From Candidatus Nanopelagicales bacterium (GTDB lineage: Bacteria; Actinomycetota; Actinomycetes; S36-B12), in the NCBI GenBank assembly GCA_030836325.1, contig JAURQC010000099.1:1-25901 (forward strand): a DNA stretch of 25,901 nucleotides, in the 5' to 3' direction. Under the pieces are notes generated by a model. It saw only the letters and a list, made by a program, of their open reading frames with translations. It was not told where the DNA came from and did no database searches. Every line of letters starts with the position of its first letter. Position 1 is the first letter of the stretch. Positions 9,277 through 16,680 of the stretch are shown one piece after another. Both the position numbers and the translations under genes were made by a program.

Positions 9277-10995
9277 CTAGCCCGGGTAGGCAGGAGATGC
9301 TGCGTTCACCCGGCCTGACCAACTACCGGAGGTGTTGTCGTAGACAACGCCGTCGGCAGCCGCGACGAGAGTTGGCATCCCAGGAGCCGCCGCTAAGGAC
9401 ACAGGACCCTCCGGGGCACCTTCCGGGAAAATTGCACCTCGACCGATGCTGACTTCGATGACCTGCAAGGCGCCGGCGCTTTCACTTGCCAAGACAGCGA
9501 GTGAATCCGCGCTCGACCACGCAACGTCTACTGCTTCCACTAACTTCGACTCCACCCGAATCGGATCTTGGACGGCGATTCCCACCCGACCGTTGGGTGA
9601 TGTGCGAACGATGCGTGCGAGAAGGACATTGATTCGAGGCCCGGACTCGACCAACAGGGCTACTCGCGTTCCGTCCCGCGATGGCACCGCCGCACGCAAG
9701 GTCTCTTCGTCCCGTAGTCCCTCGACGTCTATCGGGAAGGACCGGCCCGTGGGCGAATACAGCAACAGCCTCCCCAACGAATCGACCACCCAGAGGTTGT
9801 CCGGGCCATCGAAAGCCAAGGCGACCGGCGCATTCACCGACGATAGTTCGAACAGACCGGCCCCAGGCACGATCGCACCGGACCACATCCCGCCGTCGAC
9901 GTCCACCCCAGCGACGCGAGTGGCACCCTCAGAAATCGCGATATCGACAAGGAGCGGTTCCCTCGTACCAGCTTGGCCCGCGATTGGGACAGTCCCGCCG
10001 TCGATGATTTCGCGCACCCCAATGGTCGACGCCACATAGGCCGCTGTGTCAATTCCCACGCCCGAGGGATCGACGTCCGGCCAAGCATCACGTGGCTGTG
10101 GACTGCCCACCCCCGGAACGAACAGGGGCTGCCCAGCGGAGGTGATGCTCACAGCTTGCACGTCGGGAAGTTGTCTCAGAGTCCAGACCAACTGCTGGGA
10201 TAGAGCCTGACGAGAGGAGTCATCGGCCAGCTGGGCCGAGGCGTCGAGGTCAACCTGAGCAACGCCGCCATCGATGAGCACCGCGTCAATGTTCAGGTTC
10301 ACTCCGTCGGGGAAGCCCGTACGCACGGCAGGTCGCAGCCATTCATTGGGTCCTTCGAGCAGACGTCGAACCAAGGTCGTCGCTAATCCAGGACCGATGA
10401 CTGGGATCATCCGAGAATCGGGCACGAGAATCTGAAATGTCGGATCGAAGAAGTACAGGGCGTAAGAGCGGAAAGCGCGATCGACGTCGTTTTGCGACAA
10501 CAGCAATCCGTTAGGAAGACGATCGATGCGTAGGCCCTCGTCAGTCTCGACCAATCCGAACGTGGTGGTCGCCTCGGTACCTGGCGCTTCAACCTGATAG
10601 CGACCACTAGGTCCGATGACGCCTGCTTGTGCTGCGGAGAAACGGATATTCGGACCCGATTCTTGTAGCGAGGGAGCACCTTCGTACACGACGACGCCTG
10701 AGGATGAATCCCAACGCTCGCTCGCATCAGCCGTTAGGTACTGACGAGCCACCGCGTGATCACCATCGAAGGAGGCGCTCGCGTCCAAGAAGCCCTGGAC
10801 GATCTCCGGTGCAGTCATGTCTGGTCGCGGTGGTCGCGCAATAACGCGGATGAACTGATCGACGCTGTTACCTGAAACTTGTGCACCTTGTTGGATCGGA
10901 CCACTCGTGGGTACCTGAGCAGTGAAGGCCTGAGGCACATTTCCGCATCCAGCTAAGGCCAGCGATGCAGCCACGAGCACGATTATTCGCTTCAT
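9277..10995 (-). CDS. lpqB: Lipoprotein LpqB (MtrAB-associated)
   Basis: The protein is 572 aa. A lipoprotein signal sequence ends in LALAGC (lipidated Cys17). It is followed by an N-terminal domain (about 45-170), a GerMN-type domain (about 200-300, including RRLLEGPNEWLRPAVRTGFP and VAQVDLDASAQLADDSSRQA), and a C-terminal beta-propeller-like region (about 330-560). LpqB sits outside the membrane and modulates the MtrB sensor; loss in mycobacteria affects MtrA phosphorylation and cell-wall properties. It overlaps the end of mtrB by 4 nt (ATGA), which implies translational coupling. It is the last gene of the CPBP-mtrA-mtrB-lpqB set on this strand. Confidence 0.94.
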   Translation of the reverse strand: MKRIIVLVAASLALAGCGNVPQAFTAQVPTSGPIQQGAQVSGNSVDQFIRVIARPPRPDMTAPEIVQGFLDASASFDGDHAVARQYLTADASERWDSSSGVVVYEGAPSLQESGPNIRFSAAQAGVIGPSGRYQVEAPGTEATTTFGLVETDEGLRIDRLPNGLLLSQNDVDRAFRSYALYFFDPTFQILVPDSRMIPVIGPGLATTLVRRLLEGPNEWLRPAVRTGFPDGVNLNIDAVLIDGGVAQVDLDASAQLADDSSRQALSQQLVWTLRQLPDVQAVSITSAGQPLFVPGVGSPQPRDAWPDVDPSGVGIDTAAYVASTIGVREIIDGGTVPIAGQAGTREPLLVDIAISEGATRVAGVDVDGGMWSGAIVPGAGLFELSSVNAPVALAFDGPDNLWVVDSLGRLLLYSPTGRSFPIDVEGLRDEETLRAAVPSRDGTRVALLVESGPRINVLLARIVRTSPNGRVGIAVQDPIRVESKLVEAVDVAWSSADSLAVLASESAGALQVIEVSIGRGAIFPEGAPEGPVSLAAAPGMPTLVAAADGVVYDNTSGSWSGRVNAASPAYPG

Positions 10996-12746
10996 CGCTT
11001 GTCACCACCATCACTTGCCGTGGACGAGCCGTTGGCGCTGGCACTATCCATGGTGACGGTGACCACTATTGACTCTGCGTCCTTTTCAGCTTGGGTCGAG
11101 GTCCGCTCGTCGCGACGAACACTCGGTCGCTCTCGGCTGAAGGCACCGTCAGAATCGTCACGATCTTCACCGGGATCAACATCGACGACTTCCTCGGACA
11201 ATGGCAGCACCGCGTGCGTTACCGGGCCACCAGCGGTGCGCGGCAGCGTCAAACGGAAGCAGGCACCAGCACCCGGCTCTCCCCACGCCTCAAGCCAACC
11301 CCCGTGCAGTCGAGCGTCCTCCATAGCAATAGCCAGCCCCAGTCCAGTGCCGCCGGTCGTGCGGGCACGTGCGGGGTCGGCTCTCCAGAATCGATTGAAG
11401 ACAAGGGCCGCCTCCCCCGGTCGGAGACCAACACCAAAGTCACGGACCGTCAACGTGATGACCTCAGCATCACCTGCTAACTCGACGAGGACACCCGTCT
11501 CGTTACCGTGTTCGATCGCATTGTCAACCAGGTTTCGAACGATTCGATCAATTCGGCGAGCATCACACACGACGTTGCAAGGTCGCTCATAGGACGCAAA
11601 CCGCACTCGAAGGTTCTTGCTTTCAGCCAATGGCTCAGTGCCGTCGATGACTCCTTGGACGAGGGTCGCCAGGTCAACGGACTCGCTATCCAACTTCGCA
11701 GCACCGGCATCGAAGCGCGAGATCTCCAACAGATCACTGAGCAGCGCCTCGAATCGGTCGAGTTGGTTCTGCAGGAGTTCGGTAGAGCGAGCCGTTTCCG
11801 GGCCGAGCGACGATCGTGACTCGAAAAGAACGTCGGCAGCCATCCGGATAGTGGTCAATGGAGTGCGCAACTCGTGGGAAACATCGGACACGAAGCGCTG
11901 TTGAACTCTCGACAGTTCCTCGAGTTGAGTGATCTGCACGTCGATGCTTTCGGCCATCTCATTAAACGAGCGAGCAAGTTGCGCAAGGTCGTCGTCGCGT
12001 TTGATTGGCACACGCTCGTCCAGATTTCCCGATGACAGACGTTCTGCCGTTCGTGCCGCGGCACGAACGGGAACCACCACTTGGCGCGTGACGACCCATG
12101 CGACCCCACCCAAGAGGCCAACGAGCACGAATCCTGCGGCAAGAATCGAACTTCGTACTAGGTCGAGAGTTTGCTGCTCTTGATTCAAGGGGAACAGGTA
12201 GTAGAGCTCGTACGGGCCGACTGTCGGAATGCTCAACGGCGCCCCGACCACGAACCCGGGAACCGTTCGACCGTCGAGGAATCTGATTTCGGTGAACGTC
12301 CAAGATTGCCGTTGGGTTTGTGTGACCGCCTCGCGCAGATCCGGAGGGATGCTCGAGACAGCAACAAGGTTGGTGCCACGCTCAGGCGCTCCAATGTTGG
12401 GAAGACTCGCGAGCAACAACACGTCGAACGTGGCCGGCGAACCTGCCCGAGTGGCCAAAGACGTGACCACGGTATCGACGAGACGCGACGGAGATGGCGT
12501 CGATGGTCCAGTGTCTGCTGCATCGAGAAGCCGTTGAGCCTCACCGAGCCCCGCGGATGCTTCACCCACAGCACTGCGTTCCTTGGCCTCGAGCAGGCCG
12601 GTTGTTACACGTGACAAAAGGAGAAGCCCCAAAGCGCCAACAACCACGATCGATAGGACAAGCGTGGTGCTCGTGACACGAATGAACAGCGAACGACGCC
12701 ACAAGCGCCGGATGGCGCGAGGGAAGAAGAGAAGGATCCGTCCCAT
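10992..12746 (-). CDS. mtrB: Sensor histidine kinase MtrB
   Basis: From ATG 12746 the protein is 584 aa, close to mycobacterial MtrB (567 aa). Order: short basic cytoplasmic start, membrane segment (about 21-45), extracellular sensor domain (about 46-195), second membrane segment (about 198-221), HAMP (about 222-275), HisKA with phospho-acceptor His291 in SHELRTPLT, and HATPase with N box NLVDNAIEH (about 405-413), DFGVGL and GGTGLGLAIA. An acidic tail of about 75 residues follows. It phosphorylates MtrA and links cell division with wall hydrolase control. The start leaves 7 nt after mtrA; the longer frame from 12851 would overlap mtrA by 98 nt and add 35 residues that do not look like MtrB. 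No Shine-Dalgarno is seen, so coupling to mtrA translation is likely. Confidence 0.95.
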   Translation of the reverse strand: MGRILLFFPRAIRRLWRRSLFIRVTSTTLVLSIVVVGALGLLLLSRVTTGLLEAKERSAVGEASAGLGEAQRLLDAADTGPSTPSPSRLVDTVVTSLATRAGSPATFDVLLLASLPNIGAPERGTNLVAVSSIPPDLREAVTQTQRQSWTFTEIRFLDGRTVPGFVVGAPLSIPTVGPYELYYLFPLNQEQQTLDLVRSSILAAGFVLVGLLGGVAWVVTRQVVVPVRAAARTAERLSSGNLDERVPIKRDDDLAQLARSFNEMAESIDVQITQLEELSRVQQRFVSDVSHELRTPLTTIRMAADVLFESRSSLGPETARSTELLQNQLDRFEALLSDLLEISRFDAGAAKLDSESVDLATLVQGVIDGTEPLAESKNLRVRFASYERPCNVVCDARRIDRIVRNLVDNAIEHGNETGVLVELAGDAEVITLTVRDFGVGLRPGEAALVFNRFWRADPARARTTGGTGLGLAIAMEDARLHGGWLEAWGEPGAGACFRLTLPRTAGGPVTHAVLPLSEEVVDVDPGEDRDDSDGAFSRERPSVRRDERTSTQAEKDAESIVVTVTMDSASANGSSTASDGGDKR

Positions 12747-12753
12747 GATCAGA

Positions 12754-13458
12754 TCAGGCGGGACCGGCCTTGTATCCCACTCCTCGAACAGTGAGCACGA
12801 TTTCCGGAGCCTCGGGATCTCGCTCGATCTTGGCTCGCAAGCGCTGGACATGCACGTTCACTAGGCGCGTATCGGCCGCATGGCGATAGCCCCACACTTC
12901 TTGGAGCAGGGCTTCGCGCGTGAAGACCTGCCCCGGACGCTTGGCCAGGCAGGCGAGTAAATCGAACTCCAAAGGTGTAAGCGAGAGAACCTCACTGCCA
13001 CGGCGTACCGTGTGGCCGTTCACGTCGATGGACAGATCGTGAATGGTCAGCACCTGCGAACCGATGTCGTCGGTGCGGCGGATGCGAGCACGAATGCGCG
13101 CCACGAGTTCTTTCGGCTTGAACGGCTTGACGATGTAGTCATCAGCTCCCGACTCCAACCCGACGACTACGTCAATGGTGTCGGACTTGGCCGTGAGCAT
13201 CACGATCGGCGTTCCCGACTCAGCACGAATTGCCCGACACACGTCGATGCCATCGCGCCCCGGGAGCATGAGGTCCAAGAGGACCACATCGGGCCGAGAC
13301 GAGCGAAAGGCGTCGACGGCGGAGTTACCGTCGGCACAGAACACCGGATCAAATCCCTCACCGCGAAGCACGATTCCGAGCATCTCCGAAAGGGCCGCAT
13401 CATCGTCGACGACAAGGACTCGACCGCGAGCCCGAGGGGCCGAGGAACTGGTGCTCAT
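12754..13458 (-). CDS. mtrA: Response regulator MtrA
   Basis: The protein is 234 aa. It aligns with mycobacterial MtrA almost end to end from memory. The receiver domain has the acidic pocket at VLVVDDD (Asp18-Asp20), phospho-acceptor Asp62 in LLDLMLPG, Thr89 and Lys111. The OmpR-type winged helix (about 135-232) includes LTPLEFDLLACLAKRPGQVF, VWGYRHAADTRLVNVHVQRLRAKIE and VLTVRGVGYKAGPA. MtrA is an essential regulator of cell-division and wall genes and of dnaA in mycobacteria. The ATG at 13458 is 4 nt after the stop of the CPBP gene, with no Shine-Dalgarno; CACCAT 6 nt upstream could be a weak leaderless -10. Confidence 0.97.
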   Translation of the reverse strand: MSTSSSAPRARGRVLVVDDDAALSEMLGIVLRGEGFDPVFCADGNSAVDAFRSSRPDVVLLDLMLPGRDGIDVCRAIRAESGTPIVMLTAKSDTIDVVVGLESGADDYIVKPFKPKELVARIRARIRRTDDIGSQVLTIHDLSIDVNGHTVRRGSEVLSLTPLEFDLLACLAKRPGQVFTREALLQEVWGYRHAADTRLVNVHVQRLRAKIERDPEAPEIVLTVRGVGYKAGPA

Positions 13459-13462
13459 GTGC

Positions 13463-14257
13463 CTATGGTGTCACTTCTGGCATGCCAAGGAGAACAACGA
13501 GTGCAGCCGGGGTGTTATTGACCCCATGCGCGACCATTGATGCCCCTAAGGATCCCGTCTTCCAGCGCACCAGTCCGTACATCACGCCGATGGGCAGGAG
13601 GAGGAAGAATCGGATGGGCTCGAAGTGGAAAGCAGAGAAGGCGACGGCCGTGATCGCGATGGTCCAAAAAGCTCCCAGCCCCTTCTTTCGCAGCGAGTTG
13701 TAGAGCATCCCTCGAAACGCAATCTCCTCCACGATCGGTGCCCCGACCATCACCATGATGGCGAAGACCAACAGCGCGAGGAACGGTCCGTCCTCACGCA
13801 GTTCGAGCGCGACGTCTCCGGCGGCCGAGGAGAACTCCCCGGCGATAGCTTGGGTGATCAGGGCAACCACGGCAGCGAGGATGAGTCCCACCACACCTGC
13901 GGACACTCCCCAACCGACGTCGCTCCAGCTTAGGCGAAAACCCAGGTCGATGCGCGGGCCGTTGCCCTTCCACTTGGTGACCAGCAACGGCCAGCCGGCG
14001 AGTCCGAGCCACGGCACCAAAGTCCCCACAACGGCCGTGATGGCAAGCGGAGCATCCAGCAGTAGTAGCGGCGCGGCCGCTGCTACACCGAGAACGATCG
14101 CAGCAACGATGGTGATGATCGCCGATCCGATGCCCCACGTGGGGGTGCGAAGCTCCTCGCCACGCTGCTCGGCGTCGATAACCGTGATGGGGCATCCGGG
14201 ATATGCGGCCCCAGACCGTGGTTCGGCAGTTGACGTAGCTTCGACCGGTGCGTCCAT
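13463..14257 (-). CDS. CPBP family intramembrane metalloprotease
   Basis: From ATG 14257 the protein is 264 aa. A 40-residue cytoplasmic start is followed by about seven hydrophobic segments. The CPBP (Rce1/CAAX-like) motifs are present: GAPIVEEIAFRGMLYNSLRK (EExxxR, motif 1), AFSAFHF (FxxxH, motif 2) and MVAHGVNN (HxxxN, motif 3). These are the catalytic and zinc-ligand residues, so an active intramembrane protease is expected. Substrates are unknown; bacterial members often protect against bacteriocins or process membrane peptides. Its stop lies 4 nt before mtrA. The start has CAGAAT 6 nt upstream and no Shine-Dalgarno. The open frame extends upstream to 14386, but those residues overlap arsR and look random. 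Confidence 0.9.
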   Translation of the reverse strand: MDAPVEATSTAEPRSGAAYPGCPITVIDAEQRGEELRTPTWGIGSAIITIVAAIVLGVAAAAPLLLLDAPLAITAVVGTLVPWLGLAGWPLLVTKWKGNGPRIDLGFRLSWSDVGWGVSAGVVGLILAAVVALITQAIAGEFSSAAGDVALELREDGPFLALLVFAIMVMVGAPIVEEIAFRGMLYNSLRKKGLGAFWTIAITAVAFSAFHFEPIRFFLLLPIGVMYGLVRWKTGSLGASMVAHGVNNTPAALVVLLGMPEVTP

Positions 14258-14263
14258 CGGTCC

Positions 14264-14269
14264 ATTCTG
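14264..14269 (-). promoter_or_regulatory. Possible -10 element of a leaderless promoter (CPBP gene)
   Basis: CAGAAT on the minus strand lies 6 nt before ATG 14257 and matches TANNNT at the two most conserved positions. It shares 13 of 15 positions up to the ATG with the site before the HTH gene at 3121. It could drive the CPBP-mtrA-mtrB-lpqB set. Confidence 0.4.
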
Positions 14270-14318
14270 CGCGACACCCGCGCCACGCACCCGTTGGCGT
14301 GGGGGCGTCGTCCGTGGT

Positions 14319-14657
14319 TCACGACAGAACGGCGGACAACTCTCCCAATCGTGAGGGCAGAACCCGGTACCAGGTCCAGTAACCACGCTTCTCGGCGCTC
14401 ACTAGACCGGCACCTGCGAGCACCTTGAGGTGATGACTGACTGTGGGCTGCGTTAAACCAAGCGGCTCGATCAGGTCGCATACGCACGCTTCACAGTCAG
14501 GCATGGATCGCAGCAGCGCAAGGATTTGCAGTCGCGCCGGATCGGCGACCGCCTTCAGCAGGCTTGCGAGATCCTCGGCAGTCGAACGAGACATCGGCTG
14601 ACCGAGTCCAGCAGGGCAGCACGCTGGTCCGGCAGTGGAAGGTGCATCGTGAACCAT
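14319..14657 (-). CDS. arsR: ArsR-family arsenic-responsive repressor
   Basis: From ATG 14657 the protein is 112 aa, typical for ArsR/SmtB winged-helix repressors. DNA-binding core: VADPARLQILALLRS, then LTQPTVSHHLKVLAGAGLVSAEKRG and YWTWYRVL. Cysteines 55, 58 and 60 lie in CEACVCDL, the arsenite-binding segment seen in classic ArsR proteins (ELCVCDL). A second pair, Cys13-Cys14, stands near the N-terminus. Corynebacterium ArsR is reported to use an N-terminal Cys-Cys pair plus a Cys near 55, which fits. The later ATG at residue 22 would remove that pair, so 14657 is preferred; frames further upstream begin beyond the promoter. It is divergent from the channel and arsC genes and should release them when arsenite binds. 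Confidence 0.92.
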   Translation of the reverse strand: MVHDAPSTAGPACCPAGLGQPMSRSTAEDLASLLKAVADPARLQILALLRSMPDCEACVCDLIEPLGLTQPTVSHHLKVLAGAGLVSAEKRGYWTWYRVLPSRLGELSAVLS

Positions 14658-14711
14658 CGGAGCGCACGCCCCCGGATGGACACTGGCTGAACTTGTTGCA
14701 CTTGGCACGAA

Positions 14712-14743
14712 ACTATATTGACATACATCTATATAGATGCCAA
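14712..14743 (-). promoter_or_regulatory. Probable arsR promoter
   Basis: On the minus strand TTGGCA (14738-14743) precedes TATAGT (14712-14717) with a 20-nt spacer; CAATAT (14715-14720) gives a 17-nt spacer but a poorer box. Either would start transcription near 14705 and leave a leader of about 45 nt. The palindrome at 14726-14739 overlaps the -35 box and spacer, so ArsR could repress its own gene. Confidence 0.5.
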
Positions 14744-14746
14744 GGT
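14718..14746 (+). promoter_or_regulatory. Probable promoter of the aqpS-like/arsC operon
   Basis: A perfect TTGACA (14718-14723) is followed after exactly 17 nt by CAAGGT (14741-14746), which keeps A2 and T6 of the -10 box and lies 6 nt before the GTG start at 14753. That would give a leaderless mRNA. AAGG inside the same hexamer could instead be a Shine-Dalgarno, with TATAGA (14732-14737) as the -10 box, although that leaves almost no leader. Confidence 0.5.
14726..14739. promoter_or_regulatory. Candidate ArsR operator (perfect 14-bp palindrome)
   Basis: CATCTATATAGATG is a perfect 14-bp palindrome in the spacer of both divergent promoters. ArsR/SmtB repressors typically bind AT-rich inverted repeats at exactly this place. 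It is the most AT-rich stretch of the region. Confidence 0.75.
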
Positions 14747-14752
14747 CCTGAC

Positions 14753-15448
14753 GTGGCACGTCGACTCTTCGCGGAGTACCTCGGAACCGCCTTGCTCGTC
14801 GCGGCCGTCGTCGGTAGCGGAATCATGGGGGCGCTCCTTACCCAGGACGATGCCGTCGTGTTGATCCTCAACATGATGAGCACGGTCGCTGCCCTCGGCG
14901 TCTTGATCTGGATGCTGGGGCCGATTTCGGGTGCGCACTTCAACCCGGCCGTCACCGTCGTGACCCTCGTCAAGCGCGAGGTGCAGGTGCCCGAGGGCGT
15001 CCTCTACATCGCTTTCCAGATCCTCGGCGGACTTTCTGGAGTCGCCCTCTCCAACGTGATGTTCGAACTCCCGGCCTTCGATCCGTCGACCAACTCTCGC
15101 AACGGCTTTCCCATCTGGCTAGGTGAGATCGTCGCGACTGCCGGGCTGATCTTGATCATCGGCGCCCTCACCCGAACCGGGCGCGGTCACCTCGGACCGA
15201 TCCTGGTGCCCGCGTGGATCGGCTCGGCCTATTTCTTCACCTCCTCGACCTCCTTCGCAAACCCGGCCGTCACTATCGGTAGATCGATGACCGACACCTT
15301 CACCGGCATCGCGCCCAGCGACGTCCTGCCGTTCATCGGGTTCCAACTGATCGGCGCCGCTATCGGCGCTCTGCTCACCGAAGTCCTGTATCCCCGCAAA
15401 CACCCCGAACCGCTCGACCTTCCTGATCCCGTTCACGAAAGAGGCTGA
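14753..15448 (+). CDS. AqpS-like aquaglyceroporin (MIP channel), probable arsenite exit channel
   Basis: From GTG 14753 the protein is 231 aa with six hydrophobic segments. The two channel half-helices carry NPA at 64-66 (GAHFNPAVT) and 170-172 (FANPAVTIGR). The residue after the second NPA is Val, not the Arg that forms the selectivity filter of ordinary aquaporins. Location between arsR and arsC matches the Sinorhizobium arsR-aqpS-arsC operon, where arsenite made by ArsC leaves the cell through AqpS. Water and glycerol transport remain possible. arsC starts 1 nt after its stop, so the two are co-expressed. The frame can be extended upstream to 14564 but would then run through the promoter and operator and overlap arsR. 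Confidence 0.88.
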   Translation: MARRLFAEYLGTALLVAAVVGSGIMGALLTQDDAVVLILNMMSTVAALGVLIWMLGPISGAHFNPAVTVVTLVKREVQVPEGVLYIAFQILGGLSGVALSNVMFELPAFDPSTNSRNGFPIWLGEIVATAGLILIIGALTRTGRGHLGPILVPAWIGSAYFFTSSTSFANPAVTIGRSMTDTFTGIAPSDVLPFIGFQLIGAAIGALLTEVLYPRKHPEPLDLPDPVHERG

Positions 15449-15449
15449 C

Positions 15450-15854
15450 ATGTCCGACAAGCCATCCGTGCTCTTCGTCTGCGTTCACAACGCAGGCCGC
15501 TCGCAGATGGCCGCCGCCTACCTCACGCACCTATCCGACGGACGCATCGAGGTGCGCTCAGCCGGATCGGCACCAGGCGACGCCGTCAATCCGGCTGCCG
15601 TGGAAGCGATGGCAGAAGAGGGCATCGACATCAGCGCCGAAATCCCCAAGGTGCTCACCACCGAAGCGGTGAAGGAATCCGACGTGGTGATCACGATGGG
15701 GTGCGGCGACACGTGCCCGGTGTTTCCAGGTAAGCGCTACGAGGACTGGGTACTCGAGGACCCGGCCGGCAAGGGCGTGGAATCCGTGCGCCCGATCCGC
15801 GACGAGATCAAGGGCAGAGTCGAGACGTTGATCGCCGAGCTCCTCCCCCGCTAG
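15450..15854 (+). CDS. arsC: Arsenate reductase ArsC (low-molecular-weight phosphatase family)
   Basis: The protein is 134 aa. The phosphatase loop CVHNAGRS (CX5R) begins at Cys11. Two further cysteines, Cys85 and Cys89, lie in TMGCGDTCPVFPGKRYEDW, with DP near 104 completing the active site. The enzyme reduces arsenate to arsenite in the cytoplasm. The three-cysteine set suits the thioredoxin-coupled relay (Cys10/82/89 in staphylococcal ArsC) rather than single-cysteine mycothiol-dependent types, but the second and third cysteines are only three residues apart here, as in many actinobacterial ArsC proteins. The reductant is therefore uncertain. The ATG lies 1 nt after the channel gene; AAAGAGG about 6 nt upstream serves as ribosome binding site. 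Confidence 0.93.
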   Translation: MSDKPSVLFVCVHNAGRSQMAAAYLTHLSDGRIEVRSAGSAPGDAVNPAAVEAMAEEGIDISAEIPKVLTTEAVKESDVVITMGCGDTCPVFPGKRYEDWVLEDPAGKGVESVRPIRDEIKGRVETLIAELLPR

Positions 15855-15880
15855 CTCGCTGATCGCGACACGCTGTCGCC

Positions 15881-15886
15881 TAGGCT
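15881..15886 (+). promoter_or_regulatory. -10 box of a probable leaderless promoter (pxpA)
   Basis: TAGGCT lies 7 nt before GTG 15894, the same geometry as upstream of the L,D-transpeptidase and DUF3499. There is no Shine-Dalgarno in between. It gives pxpABC a promoter separate from the arsenic operon. Confidence 0.6.
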
Positions 15887-15893
15887 CGCACTT

Positions 15894-16667
15894 GTGGCGA
15901 GCATCGACCTCAATGCCGATGTGGGTGAAGAGTGCGGCGACGATGCCGCGCTGTTCGAGGTCGTCACTACCGCCAACGTGGCTGCCGGTGGACATGCCGG
16001 TGGTGGTGACGTTCTTATCGAAACGGTCACCAGCTGCGCAGTTCGTAATGTGGCCATCGGCGCCCACCCGTCCTACCCGGACCGAGAGAACTTCGGTCGT
16101 CTCTCGAAGCGAGGCGAGTACGACACCCAGAGCCTCACGGCATTGATCCGCGACCAAGTCCTCGAGGTGGCCGAAGCGTGCGCGATGTCCGAGACAGCCC
16201 TTACCCACGTGAAGGCGCACGGCGCGCTTTACCACGACATCGCACGCGACACCGAGGCCGCAGAAGCTTTCCTGACGGCTGTCCTCGATGTCGCCACCGT
16301 CATCGGCTCGGATCTGTACGTGACCGGCTCGCCCACCTCGCAATTGCAGTCGGTCGCGCAGGCACGGGGCGTCGCCTTCGTCGCCGAAGCCTTCATCGAC
16401 CGCCTGTACAACTCCGACGGAACACTCGCGCCGCGCTCACAGCAAAACGCCGTCCACGCGGATGCGCAGACAGCCCTGGCTCAGGCCGCCAGCATCGCGC
16501 TAGACGGTCGAGTGCGAACAAGCGATGGCAGCATGATCAAACTCGACGCCCGGACGCTGTGCGTGCACGGCGATTCCCCGGATGCAGTGTCGATGGCTCG
16601 AGCAGTTCATCAGCATCTCACCGAGCACGGCGTCGCGATTTCCGCGATCGCCACAGCTTCTCGATAG
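15894..16667 (+). CDS. pxpA: 5-oxoprolinase subunit A (LamB/YcsF family)
   Basis: The protein is 257 aa, the usual length. Family landmarks: SIDLNADVGEECGDDAALFE at the start, GAHPSYPDRENFGR near 57-70, VKAHGALYHDI near 108, EAFIDRLYNSDGTLAPRSQ near 166 and LCVHGDSP near 225. PxpABC cleaves 5-oxoproline (pyroglutamate), a spontaneous product of glutamine and glutathione-type peptides, to glutamate with ATP. One segment deviates from the usual NIACGFHAGD: here it reads NVAAGGHAGGGD, so the Cys and the Asp are missing. GTG 15894 is chosen because the protein match starts there and a -10 box sits 7 nt upstream. pxpB follows after 13 nt. Confidence 0.93.
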   Translation: MASIDLNADVGEECGDDAALFEVVTTANVAAGGHAGGGDVLIETVTSCAVRNVAIGAHPSYPDRENFGRLSKRGEYDTQSLTALIRDQVLEVAEACAMSETALTHVKAHGALYHDIARDTEAAEAFLTAVLDVATVIGSDLYVTGSPTSQLQSVAQARGVAFVAEAFIDRLYNSDGTLAPRSQQNAVHADAQTALAQAASIALDGRVRTSDGSMIKLDARTLCVHGDSPDAVSMARAVHQHLTEHGVAISAIATASR

Positions 16668-16680
16668 GGCAAGCAGCACC

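Noticed and set aside
12747..12851. Longer MtrB start at 12851
   Set aside because: It would overlap mtrA by 98 nt, and the added residues do not resemble MtrB.
14564..14752. Extended N-terminus of the channel protein
   Set aside because: The extension crosses arsR, the operator and the promoter; the MIP domain begins at GTG 14753.
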